DNA from: Roseivirga echinicomitans
GTDB lineage: Bacteria; Bacteroidota; Bacteroidia; Cytophagales; Cyclobacteriaceae
NCBI RefSeq assembly: GCF_001592935.1
Contig: NZ_LRDB01000003.1
Coordinates: forward strand, 124,001 to 188,000
Reading direction: 5' to 3'
Length of the DNA stretch: 64,000 nt
Below, in pieces: positions 1 through 8,836 of the stretch (position 1 is its first letter; each line of letters starts with the position of its first letter). A model generated the notes under the pieces. It ran no database searches, had not been told where the DNA came from, and saw only the letters and a list, made by a program, of their open reading frames with translations. A program made the position numbers and the translations under genes.

Positions 1-576
1 TGGGCAAACAAATTATTGCTGAACAGCCAGCGTTCAACGCTGGCCGTGGCGGTAGGCGTAAAACTACCGACTGGCGAAACCAACATCAAAGACGAAAGCG
101 GCAATTTTGATTTACCCCTTTCTTTACAACCAGGTACGGGATCCATCGATTTTATGATGGCCAGTTTCCTTCAGTCGACCTTTAAATTTCGACCTTCATT
201 AAGTTATTCGGCCACAGGTGTTTTTAAAGTAAATACTGTTGGAAAACGGTATGACGCACATCCTGAATACCGCTACTCCAATGAACTCGACTTTTACTTA
301 GGGCTTTCTGAACAGATTTTATTGCTGAATCAGTTGGTTACTCCGCAAGTGCAATTGCGCTTGAATCGCTTTGGAGAACACATCCAAAACGGATTCGAAA
401 ACCCCAATACGGGTGGCTCTTGGCTCTATTTAGGCACTGGGTTTTCTTGGGCTTCTACTCAAAAACTGAGTTTGAGCTTTCGTGGCCAATGGCCCCTCTT
501 AAGAACTGTGAACGGCTTTCAACTGACTACCACAGATAGGTTTTCATTGTCAGCATTTTATAGTTTTATTAAATGA
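1..576 (+). CDS. Outer-membrane beta-barrel protein, C-terminal part (5' truncated)
   Basis: The reading frame is open to the first base of the window, so this is the 3' end of a longer gene; the apparent TTG at 16 is internal. About 190 residues are visible. They show alternating hydrophobic/polar strands rich in Phe, Tyr, Ser and Thr, phrases typical of barrel strands (VAVGVKLPTGE, LGLSEQILLLNQ), and end in an aromatic-rich strand (FSLSAFYSFIK), as outer-membrane barrels do. The GVKLPTGE phrase resembles the transporter-like or phenol-degradation MetA-type barrels of unknown function. The substrate cannot be told. A DUF3179 lipoprotein gene follows 84 bp downstream on the same strand. Confidence 0.6.
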   Translation, partial: WANKLLLNSQRSTLAVAVGVKLPTGETNIKDESGNFDLPLSLQPGTGSIDFMMASFLQSTFKFRPSLSYSATGVFKVNTVGKRYDAHPEYRYSNELDFYLGLSEQILLLNQLVTPQVQLRLNRFGEHIQNGFENPNTGGSWLYLGTGFSWASTQKLSLSFRGQWPLLRTVNGFQLTTTDRFSLSAFYSFIK

Positions 577-660
577 GCTAGCAATGATTCAAAAGATGTA
601 ACCCAAACGTCAAATTGTTATTTCCCATTTTTCTAAATTTATAGGTATAGTGACATTAGT

Positions 661-1788
661 ATGTTAATAAAGCAGTGCACATACATTTCAATAATTTTCT
701 TGAGCACTTTTCTCTGGGCTTGTGGAGGAAATGATGCTCCTGAACCCTCATCGCCAATAGGTGGACCAACCACAAACAATAGTTATATCATTTCTGATAC
801 TTTTGAAGGAGAGAGTTACGTGGTTGTAGCATCGGGAGAGCAAGGCTTTATGGGTGCTTTTAAAGCAGAGCTTTCTGATGGAACTCCAGTTCAGTTAAGC
901 GAATTATCTCAGGCTTGGCCCACTGTGCTCTTGGACGAAACAGGTACAGCATTCGACTTCCTCGGTAAAGCAATTTCGGGAGAAAGGGAAGGTAAAAAGC
1001 TCGTTTCAATGAATACCCAACTGGGCTATTATTTCAGTTTGAACGCCTATTACCCTTCTGTTATTTACCCAAGCCAAGTAATTGAAAGGCCTATAGTAAA
1101 CAAAAGCACCTCGGAGTGGAGTATTGATCCAAGTTTTGTGTTCAGAGCGACTTTCCCCGATGCCATTCAGGCATTGAACAGCCCTACATTTGTTTCTGTG
1201 GACTTCAAGGATGCAATTGATGAGAATTTTTTTCTTGACCCAGAAGAAAGGGTTTTAGTGATACGAAATGGAAATGAAATCAAGGTGTACCCGCATAGAG
1301 TTTTGGACTGGCACGAAATCGTAAATGATCAAATCCTTGACGACAAAATTGTGGTATCCTACTGTCCTCTCACAGGAACGGGGTCTGTTTGGAATGCTCA
1401 ATTAGGTGCTACAAGTGCCTCTTTTGGCGTTTCTGGTTTACTCTATAACAACAACCTCATTCTATTTGACAGGGCTACCAACTCCCTATGGTCGCAAATA
1501 GGAAAAGAAGCCATTAACGGCACACTTAAAGATCAGCCCGCCCAAGAATACGCTTATGAAGATTTAAAGTGGAAGGCGGTAGTTCCTCTCGTCACCGACT
1601 ATAATGTGAAGGTAATGTCGCTTGAAATCGGACTTGGCTACGATTATGACATCTACCCTTATGGCAATTATAAGAATGATCAAGATCGGTTAAACCTGCC
1701 TGTAGCCTATAAAGACCAAAAAATCCCAGGTAAAGAAATTGTGCTTGGTGTGATCGTCAACAAAAAGGCAAAGATCTATCGGTTTTAA
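661..1788 (+). CDS. DUF3179 domain-containing lipoprotein
   Basis: The 375-residue product starts with a lipoprotein signal peptide; the lipobox is LSTFLWAC with the acylated Cys at about residue 21, followed by a Gly/Pro/Ser/Thr linker. The body carries the hallmark of DUF3179 proteins: a segment around residues 237-245 (YCPLTGTGSVWN) preceded by VIRNGNEIKVYPHRVLDWHEIVND, where the His and Cys are characteristic family positions. The molecular function of DUF3179 is not established. It is expected to sit in the periplasm or outer membrane. A separate promoter is likely because the gap to the upstream barrel gene is AT-rich, but no clear -7 box was found. Confidence 0.82.
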   Translation: MLIKQCTYISIIFLSTFLWACGGNDAPEPSSPIGGPTTNNSYIISDTFEGESYVVVASGEQGFMGAFKAELSDGTPVQLSELSQAWPTVLLDETGTAFDFLGKAISGEREGKKLVSMNTQLGYYFSLNAYYPSVIYPSQVIERPIVNKSTSEWSIDPSFVFRATFPDAIQALNSPTFVSVDFKDAIDENFFLDPEERVLVIRNGNEIKVYPHRVLDWHEIVNDQILDDKIVVSYCPLTGTGSVWNAQLGATSASFGVSGLLYNNNLILFDRATNSLWSQIGKEAINGTLKDQPAQEYAYEDLKWKAVVPLVTDYNVKVMSLEIGLGYDYDIYPYGNYKNDQDRLNLPVAYKDQKIPGKEIVLGVIVNKKAKIYRF

Positions 1789-1889
1789 TTTCCAATTAGC
1801 TCTAAAGTATTTTTCAGCCCAACCGCGCTTTTGGTAACCACTTTCAAATATCACTTGCATTGTGTTAATTGGTTAGTAAATCTCGACCT

Positions 1890-3215
1890 ATGAAAAGACC
1901 TTACCAACTCTCTCTGCTGGCATTTATGCTTTTAGCCCTGTCGGCTTTTACTTTTAAAACCGATCAAGCACCTTCTTTGAAAGAAAGAATCATTGAACTC
2001 TCCAAGAAAGTGGAGCCTAAGGTGATTGAATGGAGACATCACATTCATGAAAATCCTGAACTTTCCAATCGTGAGTTTAAAACGGCTGCCTATATCACAG
2101 CTCATTTGAAGAGCTTGGGTATTGAAGTACAGGAAGGTGTAGCCAAAACGGGTGTAGTGGGGATTCTTAAAGGAGGAAAACCCGGACCAATAATGGGCTT
2201 AAGGGCCGATATGGATGGCCTCCCCGTTAAAGAAAGAGTTGATTTACCATGGGCATCTAAAATCATAGGCGAGTTTCAAGGTACGGTAGTCCCTGTGATG
2301 CACGCCTGCGGTCATGATACGCATGTGGCCATTTTGATGGGCGTGGCTGAAGTGCTTTCTCAAGTGAAAGCTGATTTAAAAGGCACCATAAAATTCATTT
2401 TTCAACCTGCGGAAGAAGGCGCTCCTGCTGGTGAAGAAGGTGGTGCTTACTTGATGGCAAAAGAAGGAGTTTTGGAAGGAATGGATGCCATTTTTGGTTT
2501 ACACATTAATGCCCAAACCGAAGTAGGACAAGTGAAATATCGCCCAGAAGGAATTATGGCAGCCGTAAATAGCTTCGAAATCAAAATCAAAGGAAAGCAG
2601 ACGCATGGTTCTACACCATGGACGGGCATTGACCCCATTGTAACGGCAGCGCAGATCATTAATAATGTTCAAACCATAGTGAGCAGAAGTATGCCACTGA
2701 CGACCCAAGCAGCAGTGGTTTCATTTGGTAAAATTGAAGCGGGGGTAAGAAGCAATATCATCCCAGAAGAAGCCACTTTGGTGGGCACCATTCGTACTTT
2801 GGATGCGGACATGAGAGAAAGACTTTTCGAACGTCTTCGCACCATCGTAAAGAGTACCGCTGAAAGTAATGAGGCGGAAGCCACTTTGTACATTGATAAA
2901 GGTTATCCTATCACCTACAACGATCCACAACTCACCGCAAAAATGGCGGGTACATTTGTAGATGTAATGGGTGCCGAAAACGTGACACCCAACATGAATG
3001 CCATTACAGGTGCAGAAGATTTTTCATTCTTTCAGGAAAAAATTCCGGGGCTGTATTTCTTTATTGGTGGTGCGCCAAAAGGAGTGGATGCTGAAAAACA
3101 AGCACCTCACCATACGCCAGATTTTTATGTGGACGATGCCGGAATGCTAACAGGCATCAACTTATTGAGCAGAATGGTGGTGGATTATCCTGAGGTGACG
3201 ATTTCGAAAAAGTAA
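1890..3215 (+). CDS. Exported M20D-family amidohydrolase / metallopeptidase
   Basis: This is a metal-dependent amidohydrolase of the M20 family, aminoacylase/hippurate hydrolase branch, which cleaves N-acyl amino acids or related amides. I place the start at ATG 1890, because the following residues form a clean signal peptide (MKRPYQLSLLAFMLLALSAF); the frame extends 21 bases upstream to a TTG without reason. Metal-site motifs are visible: HACGHDTH at about residues 138-145 with the Cys and His ligands, FQPAEEG near residue 175, and a C-terminal GAEDFSFF segment. Its length of 441 residues is normal for the family. A signal peptide suggests periplasmic action on scavenged substrates. A strong hairpin terminator follows. 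Confidence 0.88.
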   Translation: MKRPYQLSLLAFMLLALSAFTFKTDQAPSLKERIIELSKKVEPKVIEWRHHIHENPELSNREFKTAAYITAHLKSLGIEVQEGVAKTGVVGILKGGKPGPIMGLRADMDGLPVKERVDLPWASKIIGEFQGTVVPVMHACGHDTHVAILMGVAEVLSQVKADLKGTIKFIFQPAEEGAPAGEEGGAYLMAKEGVLEGMDAIFGLHINAQTEVGQVKYRPEGIMAAVNSFEIKIKGKQTHGSTPWTGIDPIVTAAQIINNVQTIVSRSMPLTTQAAVVSFGKIEAGVRSNIIPEEATLVGTIRTLDADMRERLFERLRTIVKSTAESNEAEATLYIDKGYPITYNDPQLTAKMAGTFVDVMGAENVTPNMNAITGAEDFSFFQEKIPGLYFFIGGAPKGVDAEKQAPHHTPDFYVDDAGMLTGINLLSRMVVDYPEVTISKK

Positions 3216-3227
3216 TCACAAATGAAG

Positions 3228-3261
3228 AAGCTATCCAAAAGTTTGAACTTTTGGATAGCTT
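3228..3261. terminator. Bidirectional hairpin terminator
   Basis: A perfect 14-bp stem (AAGCTATCCAAAAG and its complement) encloses a 6-nt loop (TTTGAA). It lies between the convergent M20 amidohydrolase and heptose kinase genes, so it can serve both. T-runs beyond the stem are weak, so rho-independent action is inferred from position and stem strength. Confidence 0.7.
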
Positions 3262-3265
3262 TGAA

Positions 3266-4261
3266 TCAATTCAGAATCTTATTGTCTTCGGCTTCTTCCA
3301 TCAAGTCTGCTTTATTGATGGGCACTACGCCTACATGTTCACAGACGAGACCACCTGCTAAATTGGCCAAGGCCGCAGCTTTTTGAGCCGTCATACCCAC
3401 TGCCAAAGCACAAGCCATCACACTGATTACCGTATCGCCAGCACCAGAAACATCAGAAATATGACGGATATGGGCAGGAATCAGGTGTGTTTCGCCATTG
3501 TCTTTAATGAAAACCCCGTATTCAGAAAGGGTCACCATCACCATTTTAGCATTCAATTTAGATTGAAGTAAAGTAACTCCACCGCGCACTGAATCCATGT
3601 TTTTAGGGTCCACTTGAATGTTGAGGCCTTCCCTCAATTCTTTCAAATTGGGTTTAAAAAGGGTCACCCCTTTATAGTCCATAAAGTTGCGCTTCTTTGG
3701 GTCAACTACGGTAGGAATATTCAATCGAGAAGCTTCCTTAACGGTTTCCTCAATAATGGTGGCGTTAATTACTCCCTTGTCGTAATCTTCAAAAACCACT
3801 ACATCGCAGCTGGGCAATAAGCGCTTGATATTGGCCAATAACTGCGCTTGTTCTGTAGTACTGAGTTCCTTATCAGTTTCGGTGTCTACCCTAAGCATTT
3901 GATGAGCTCCTGCCAAAATACGCTCTTTCACAGTGGTATCTCTTTCAGAACTAGTGATAATTCCACTGTTCGGAATCCCCTTTTCTTCTAACCTTTTTAA
4001 GAAAAACTCACCGTCCAGATCATTCCCCACAATAGCGCATGGAACTGGAGTAGCTCCCAATGCTTGAATATTCAAAGCTACATTTGCAGCACCTCCCAAA
4101 CGTTTTTCCTTCTTTTCTGTAAGCACAATAGGCACAGGCGCCTCTGGTGAAATTCTAGATACTTTGCCAAACACATAAGCGTCTACCATTACATCGCCAA
4201 TCACCAAAACTCTAAGTTTGGAGAAGGCATCGAAAAGAGCTTGAACTTTTGAGAAATCCAT
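3266..4261 (-). CDS. hldA: PfkB-family D-glycero-beta-D-manno-heptose-7-phosphate 1-kinase
   Basis: This sugar kinase phosphorylates heptose 7-phosphate at C1, an early step of ADP-heptose synthesis for lipopolysaccharide. Diagnostic motifs are present: SRISPEAPVP near residues 35-44, GGAANVALN at 56-64, and the PfkB anion hole and catalytic Asp in DVSGAGDT (270-277). The 331-residue length matches the kinase domain alone; the nucleotidyltransferase half of bifunctional HldE is absent, so the adenylyltransferase must be encoded elsewhere. The gene starts inside the stop codon of the upstream aminotransferase (TAATG), implying coupled translation. gmhA, for the preceding step, lies about 29 kb away in this window. 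Related PfkB kinases of other specificity cannot be fully excluded. Confidence 0.85.
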   Translation of the reverse strand: MDFSKVQALFDAFSKLRVLVIGDVMVDAYVFGKVSRISPEAPVPIVLTEKKEKRLGGAANVALNIQALGATPVPCAIVGNDLDGEFFLKRLEEKGIPNSGIITSSERDTTVKERILAGAHQMLRVDTETDKELSTTEQAQLLANIKRLLPSCDVVVFEDYDKGVINATIIEETVKEASRLNIPTVVDPKKRNFMDYKGVTLFKPNLKELREGLNIQVDPKNMDSVRGGVTLLQSKLNAKMVMVTLSEYGVFIKDNGETHLIPAHIRHISDVSGAGDTVISVMACALAVGMTAQKAAALANLAGGLVCEHVGVVPINKADLMEEAEDNKILN

Positions 4262-5460
4262 TAAGAAAGTTTAGATACTGCTGTTTTAATTCTGGTGATG
4301 GCTTCGCGCAAATCTTCTTCAGATGCTGCATAAGACAAACGAATACAATTTGGATCGCCAAAAGCATCGCCCGTAACTACCGACACCTGCGCCTTATCCA
4401 AAAGATATAGACTTAGATCATCTGCATTATTAATCGTTACACTTCCATCTGTTGTACCGAAAAGTGCGGTTACATCTGGAAAGAAGTAGAAAGCACCCGT
4501 TGGTAAATTGGTTTTAAAACCAGGCACTTGGTCCAATAGGCCTTTAACAAGGTCTCTTCTTCTTAAATATTCCTTCGACATTTCTACTGTTGGAGCAAGG
4601 TCCGTAGTAAGCGCGGTTAAGGCTGCGCGTTGTGCAATGCTGCAGTTGGCAGAAGTAATTTGTCCTTGAATTTTATTGCATGCCTTGGCCAACCAAAGTG
4701 GTGCACCGATGTACCCAACTCTCCAGCCCGTCATGGCAAAACCTTTGGCCATACCATTAATGGTTGCGGTTCTGTCGATCATTCCCTCAATCGCTCCAAT
4801 ACTAGCATGCGCACCTGTGTAGTTGATGTGCTCGTAGATTTCGTCAGCGATTACAATAATGTCTTTGCGTTTTTTAACCACCTCGGCAATCGCGGTTAAT
4901 TCTTCAAGTGTAAATACAGAACCCGTTGGGTTACATGGCGAAGAATAGATGATGGCTTTGGTTTTTGGCGTAATCGCTTGCGCCAATTGCTCTGGTGTTA
5001 CTTTAAAGTCTGATTCGATGTCACCTTTTACATACACAGGCACACCTCCCGCTAATTCTATCAGCGAAGAATAGCTCACCCAGAATGGAGAAAAAACCAC
5101 CACTTCGTCACCTTCATTCAGCAAGGCTAAAAATACATTGGCGATAGATTGCTTAGCTCCGTTAGAAACCACAATCTGATCTGGTGAATAATCTAAGTTA
5201 TTTTCGTTTTTGAACTTAGCTGAAATGGCTTGTCTTAGGTCCAAATAACCGTTTACCGGAGGGTAAGCGAAGTATTTACCTTCATCAATCGCTGCCTTGG
5301 CACCTTCTTGAATATGTTTTGGAGTTTTAAAGTCGGGCTCGCCCAAACTTAAACTGATCACGTTAATGCCTTTTTCTTTTAACTCTCTGGCTTTAGCGGC
5401 CATGGCTAATGTGGCCGATTCGGCCATGTTCTTTACTCTATCAGATACCATTGTAGACAT
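4261..5460 (-). CDS. Class I pyridoxal-phosphate aminotransferase (aspartate aminotransferase type)
   Basis: The 399-residue fold-type I aminotransferase probably transfers an amino group between aspartate or aromatic amino acids and 2-oxoglutarate in the cytoplasm. Visible active-site features are SLGEPDFKTP (residues 38-47), the NPTG segment with Asn177, Asp206 and Tyr209 in IADEIYE, the PLP-lysine Lys239 in NGMAKGFAMTGWR, and the C-terminal substrate Arg in NCIRLSYA. It is similar in size and motifs to AspC of the thermophile/Gram-positive subgroup. Transcription likely starts from the promoter at 5481-5513. The downstream heptose kinase overlaps it by one base. Exact substrate range cannot be read from sequence. 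Confidence 0.88.
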   Translation of the reverse strand: MSTMVSDRVKNMAESATLAMAAKARELKEKGINVISLSLGEPDFKTPKHIQEGAKAAIDEGKYFAYPPVNGYLDLRQAISAKFKNENNLDYSPDQIVVSNGAKQSIANVFLALLNEGDEVVVFSPFWVSYSSLIELAGGVPVYVKGDIESDFKVTPEQLAQAITPKTKAIIYSSPCNPTGSVFTLEELTAIAEVVKKRKDIIVIADEIYEHINYTGAHASIGAIEGMIDRTATINGMAKGFAMTGWRVGYIGAPLWLAKACNKIQGQITSANCSIAQRAALTALTTDLAPTVEMSKEYLRRRDLVKGLLDQVPGFKTNLPTGAFYFFPDVTALFGTTDGSVTINNADDLSLYLLDKAQVSVVTGDAFGDPNCIRLSYAASEEDLREAITRIKTAVSKLS

Positions 5461-5480
5461 GCGATTAATTCAATGTGGGG

Positions 5481-5513
5481 CAAAAGTAGCTATTTATAGA
5501 TTGTTGTGCCAAA
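5481..5513 (-). promoter_or_regulatory. Bacteroidota-type promoter for aminotransferase-hldA operon
   Basis: On the minus strand a -33 TTTG (5510-5513) is followed after 21 nt by TACTTTTG (5481-5488), a perfect TAnnTTTG -7 box, 20 bp before the aminotransferase ATG. This matches the known Bacteroides/Flavobacterium promoter pattern. Confidence 0.7.
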
Positions 5514-5695
5514 ATCCAGATGGTTTGTTCTTCAATTCTACAAATTGTTGAGTCAAAACGACTGAGAATTTCTCAATTGTAGAGAATGTTACCACTGTTA
5601 GCTTCTATATGCCAATACAAAAAATGCCTCTGAGGCTAAAATTTAAATGATTCTTCGGTTTGGCACGATTATCACATATAGACTAGCCAAACGAC

Positions 5696-6163
5696 ATGGT
5701 TATGAAAACTTTAGAAACTAGCCCGGAAAAATTGAAAAGAGTAATTCAGAAAATTGCTGACGCAGCTAAGATTGCCCACTTCATGAACAAGCTTGCTGTA
5801 TCAGAAGATTCTAAGGACTACTTCGCCATTCACGAAAATAATTTATCAAACACAAGGGCCTTGCTTTTCAAAAGCATTGGTGCTTCTACCAAAGACCTAC
5901 ATATTTTGTATGGTACCAATTGGGCTCCAGCTTTAGTATATGCCCAAATTCGTTTTTGGAAATACAACGATCTAGAAATGATTGATGTATTAAAAAACAA
6001 AGTACACAAAGCCTTGGCTGAATTAGATGAAGTAGCTTCTGTACCAGATGAAGGCATAAAAATGAGTGACTTGAACGAAGCTTCAAACAACTTAAGCATA
6101 CTATTATCAGCCTTGAACACCCAGCGTTTTTACGCATCGGGTATGTTAAGCGAAATCAATTAG
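5696..6163 (+). CDS. Hypothetical alpha-helical cytoplasmic protein
   Basis: I do not recognise this 155-residue protein. It has no signal peptide, membrane segment or Cys residues. Composition (Lys, Glu, Ala, Leu, Asn) and heptad-like spacing suggest an all-helical bundle: helices around residues 8-35, 40-60, 75-90, 93-115 and 120-145. Coding status is supported by an isolated full-length frame in a gap, good codon usage, and a strong terminator 24 bp downstream. Translation may begin at 5696 or at the second ATG, 5702. The 235-bp upstream gap contains an imperfect inverted repeat (TCTACAA...TTGTAGA, 5537-5583) but no convincing promoter. Confidence 0.7.
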   Translation: MVMKTLETSPEKLKRVIQKIADAAKIAHFMNKLAVSEDSKDYFAIHENNLSNTRALLFKSIGASTKDLHILYGTNWAPALVYAQIRFWKYNDLEMIDVLKNKVHKALAELDEVASVPDEGIKMSDLNEASNNLSILLSALNTQRFYASGMLSEIN

Positions 6164-6187
6164 GCTTTTAAGCCATAGCTATAGATG

Positions 6188-6218
6188 ACGAAGGGCGATC
6201 AAATTGATCGCCCTTCGT
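6188..6218. terminator. Bidirectional hairpin terminator
   Basis: A 13-bp GC-rich stem (ACGAAGGGCGATC) with a 5-nt AT loop is followed by GTGTTTTTA. It lies between the convergent hypothetical gene and recR and probably ends both transcripts. Confidence 0.85.
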
Positions 6219-6247
6219 GTTTTTATGTATGTGCTGTTGAAGTAAAT

Positions 6248-6853
6248 CTACTTGTACTCCGAACGGGTCATAATACTTCGACCTAAAGTAATTTCGTCAG
6301 TATACTCCAGCTCTCCACCCATCGGAATTCCACGGGCAATCGAAGTAATCCGCACCCCAAATTCTTTTAGCCTTTTAGTGATGTAAAAAGCGGTAGTATC
6401 ACCTTCCATCGTTGGGCTTAGTGCTAAAATCACCTCTTCTATTTTCGGTTCGCTGGTTTGAATGCGTTCCACCAAAGAGTCAATGTGAATATCGCTTGGG
6501 CCAATACCTTCAATCGGAGAAATGACTCCTCCCAATACATGATAAAGGCCTCTGTACTGCGCTGTGTTTTCAATGGCCATTACATCTGGCGTATCGGTCA
6601 CTACGCAAACGGTAGATAAATCACGCTTGATCGTGCGGCAGGTACAATCTGTGGTATCGGAAATAATATGGCAGGTGCCGCAGTACTTTATTCCATCACG
6701 CAATTCGTTGAGCGCAGTGGTCAAATGGGCCGTACTGATGGGGTCTTGTTTTAGTAAATGAAGTACCAGCCTTAAGGCGGTTTTCTTTCCTATGCCCGGA
6801 AGTTTAGAGATTTCCTCAATGGCATTGTCGACAATTTTGGGAGGGAAGTTCAA
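6248..6853 (-). CDS. recR: Recombination mediator protein RecR
   Basis: RecR works with RecO (and RecF) to load RecA on single-stranded DNA at gaps. The 201-residue length is standard. The N-terminal helix-hairpin-helix contains SKLPGIGKKTALRL (residues 16-29). It is followed by the four-Cys zinc site (Cys58, 61, 70, 72) and the Toprim domain (CVVTDTPDVMAIE). The C-terminal phrase RGIPMGGELEYTDEITLGRS is diagnostic. The start is TTG at 6853; no ATG or GTG occurs in frame before an upstream stop. clpS lies 27 bp upstream on the same strand, so the two are probably co-transcribed. Confidence 0.95.
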   Translation of the reverse strand: MNFPPKIVDNAIEEISKLPGIGKKTALRLVLHLLKQDPISTAHLTTALNELRDGIKYCGTCHIISDTTDCTCRTIKRDLSTVCVVTDTPDVMAIENTAQYRGLYHVLGGVISPIEGIGPSDIHIDSLVERIQTSEPKIEEVILALSPTMEGDTTAFYITKRLKEFGVRITSIARGIPMGGELEYTDEITLGRSIMTRSEYK

Positions 6854-6880
6854 GTTGAGTAATGATGTAAATCTTTCTAA

Positions 6881-7162
6881 TTATAACACAGTGGCCGTAA
6901 TTCCGGCAGAAAGAATACTTTCACACATCGGCTTTAACTCTGTAAAAGAGCCATTCTTAACAGTGCATTTTCCCTTATAATGAATCAACATTGTACACTG
7001 TTCTGCTTGTTCAGCAGTGTGTTTACAAACCTTGACCAAAATATTAATGACATGTTCAAAGGTGTTGAAGTCATCATTGAAAACTACTAAATCACATAAT
7101 TCCTCATCTGTAGTTTTCTCGAGCAACTCGACTAACTCTTCTTCTTGATAGCTGAAATTCAT
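6881..7162 (-). CDS. clpS: ATP-dependent Clp protease adaptor ClpS
   Basis: ClpS delivers N-degron substrates to the ClpAP/ClpCP protease. The 93-residue protein has the family core: LVVFNDDFNTFEHVINIL (residues about 25-42, including the conserved Asn-Asp pair that recognises N-terminal residues), then the HTAEQAEQCTMLIHYKGKC helix-strand and a final KPMCESILSAGI strand. The acidic, glutamate-rich N-terminus (residues 5-22) is the usual flexible extension. A good -7 box lies 15 bp upstream of the ATG, and recR follows after 27 bp. Confidence 0.88.
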   Translation of the reverse strand: MNFSYQEEELVELLEKTTDEELCDLVVFNDDFNTFEHVINILVKVCKHTAEQAEQCTMLIHYKGKCTVKNGSFTELKPMCESILSAGITATVL

Positions 7163-7177
7163 GTTGTTAAATTTTTA

Positions 7178-7185
7178 CAAATGTA
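7178..7185 (-). promoter_or_regulatory. -7 element (TACATTTG) upstream of clpS
   Basis: TACATTTG on the minus strand is a perfect TAnnTTTG box ending 15 bp before the clpS ATG. No TTTG is found at the expected -33 distance, so this is a partial match. Confidence 0.5.
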
Positions 7186-7296
7186 CAAAAAAACACTTGA
7201 CCCATAAACTCTAGCTTTGTCAAAATGGTTCGAAGACCTTTTTGGTGTCCACAGTTTTTTCACGGATATTCAAACTTTAATTCATTAGCTCTTTGC

Positions 7297-8766
7297 ATGA
7301 ACCCTACTTTAGTCATTTCAATCATAGGCGGTTATTTTTTACTGCTCATCCTTATTTCTCGATTTACCTCGAAAGGAGCCGATTCTGCTACTTTTTTTAC
7401 GGCCAATAAGCAGTCGCCTTGGTATTTGGTGGCCTTCGGAATGATTGGAGCGTCCTTATCTGGCGTTACCTTTATTTCTGTTCCGGGCGAAGTAGGAACC
7501 AGTTTCTTCTCTTATTTTCAGGTAGTACTCGGTTATGTAGTGGGTTATATTATCATCGCTACAGTACTCATTCCGCTCTACTATCGCCTAAATCTGGTTT
7601 CCATTTATGGCTATCTGGAGCAGCGTTTTGGGTTTTGGTCATACAAAACTGGTTCATTTTTCTTTATGCTTTCGCGAACCATTGGGGCTTCCTTCCGCCT
7701 GTTTTTAGTAGCCAGTGTACTTCAAATCGCACTTTTCGATAGCTATGGTGTTCCTTTTTGGGTTTCTGTACTGGTCACCATCGCCCTAATTTGGGTCTAT
7801 ACTTTTAGAGGGGGGATAAAAACCATTGTGTGGACAGATACACTGCAAACCTTCTTTATGCTGTCTGCAGTGGTGGTCACTATTTATATTCTTACCAAAG
7901 AAATGGGCATCGGGATTGGCGATGCCATTACGCAAATCCAGGAAAGTGATTACTCCAAAACCTTCTTCTTCGATTGGAACAACAAAAATGATTTCTTCAA
8001 GCAGTTTATTTCTGGGGTATTTATTGCCATTGTTATGACGGGCTTAGATCAAGACATGATGCAGAAAAATCTGACCTGTCGAAGCTTGAAAGACGCCCAA
8101 AAGAATGTATTCTGGTTCACTATTGCATTGGTTGCCGCCAACATACTTTTCTTGGGTATGGGCGCCTTACTCTATTTGTACGCTGGCCAAAATGGAATTG
8201 AAATCCCGACAAGAACAGATGATTTTTATCCTTTAATCGCACTGAATCACCTCGGTACTTTTGGAGGAATTGTCTTCCTATTGGGCATTGTGGCTGCAGC
8301 TTACTCCAGTGCAGACTCTGCCCTCACTTCGCTTACCACAGCATTCTGTGTCGATTTCTTAAATTTTGAAAAGAAAGAAGAGTCAGTAAAGAAACCGATT
8401 AGACTTAAAGTACACTTGGGTTTTTCTGTGTTGCTTTTCATCGTCATCATTATCTTCAATGCCATTAACGATAGCAGCGTAATTAGCGCTATTTTCAAAG
8501 TAGCTGGCTATACCTATGGTCCATTATTAGGCCTTTTCAGTTTTGGCATGATGACCAAGCTGAAAGTGAGAGACAATTTGGTGCTGCCCGTTTGTTTGCT
8601 TTCGCCTGCCATATCTTACCTGGTAGATATGAACTCGGCAGCCTGGTTCAACGGCTTCGAATTTGGGTTCTTTATCCTGATTTTTAACGCAGGCCTTACC
8701 TTTTTAGGAATGTTAATGATATCGACAAAGAAATCAGCGACTGACTTTTCTCCTCTTAAAAATTAA
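7297..8766 (+). CDS. Sodium:solute symporter (SSS family)
   Basis: This is a secondary transporter that couples solute uptake to sodium. I take ATG 7297 as the start: the residue string MNPTLVISIIGGYFLLLILI begins the first membrane helix, and the 24-residue extension from 7225 is unlike a transporter N-terminus. About 13-14 hydrophobic helices span 489 residues. SSS hallmarks visible include FFTANKQSPWYLVAFGMIGASLSGVTFISVPG (helix 2 with its sodium-site residues) and, in the second inverted repeat, AAAYSSADSALTSLTTAFCVDFL with the Ser/Ser/Asp cluster of the Na2 site. The substrate is not deducible. A hairpin terminator follows. Confidence 0.88.
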   Translation: MNPTLVISIIGGYFLLLILISRFTSKGADSATFFTANKQSPWYLVAFGMIGASLSGVTFISVPGEVGTSFFSYFQVVLGYVVGYIIIATVLIPLYYRLNLVSIYGYLEQRFGFWSYKTGSFFFMLSRTIGASFRLFLVASVLQIALFDSYGVPFWVSVLVTIALIWVYTFRGGIKTIVWTDTLQTFFMLSAVVVTIYILTKEMGIGIGDAITQIQESDYSKTFFFDWNNKNDFFKQFISGVFIAIVMTGLDQDMMQKNLTCRSLKDAQKNVFWFTIALVAANILFLGMGALLYLYAGQNGIEIPTRTDDFYPLIALNHLGTFGGIVFLLGIVAAAYSSADSALTSLTTAFCVDFLNFEKKEESVKKPIRLKVHLGFSVLLFIVIIIFNAINDSSVISAIFKVAGYTYGPLLGLFSFGMMTKLKVRDNLVLPVCLLSPAISYLVDMNSAAWFNGFEFGFFILIFNAGLTFLGMLMISTKKSATDFSPLKN

Positions 8767-8781
8767 GAAGGGATATAAAAC

Positions 8782-8815
8782 AGAAATGAGATGACGTCTG
8801 ATTCATCTCATTTCT
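8782..8815. terminator. Bidirectional hairpin terminator
   Basis: A perfect 13-bp stem (AGAAATGAGATGA) with an 8-nt loop lies between the convergent symporter and TerC-like genes. It is moderately AT-rich with short T-runs on either side. Confidence 0.7.
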
Positions 8816-8836
8816 ACTTAATTCTTCAAAGAAAGA

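Noticed and set aside
5537-5583. Inverted repeat TCTACAA...TTGTAGA resembling a BlaI dyad
   Set aside because: The arms are far apart and imperfect, and the adjacent gene has no link to BlaI; probably coincidence in AT-rich DNA.
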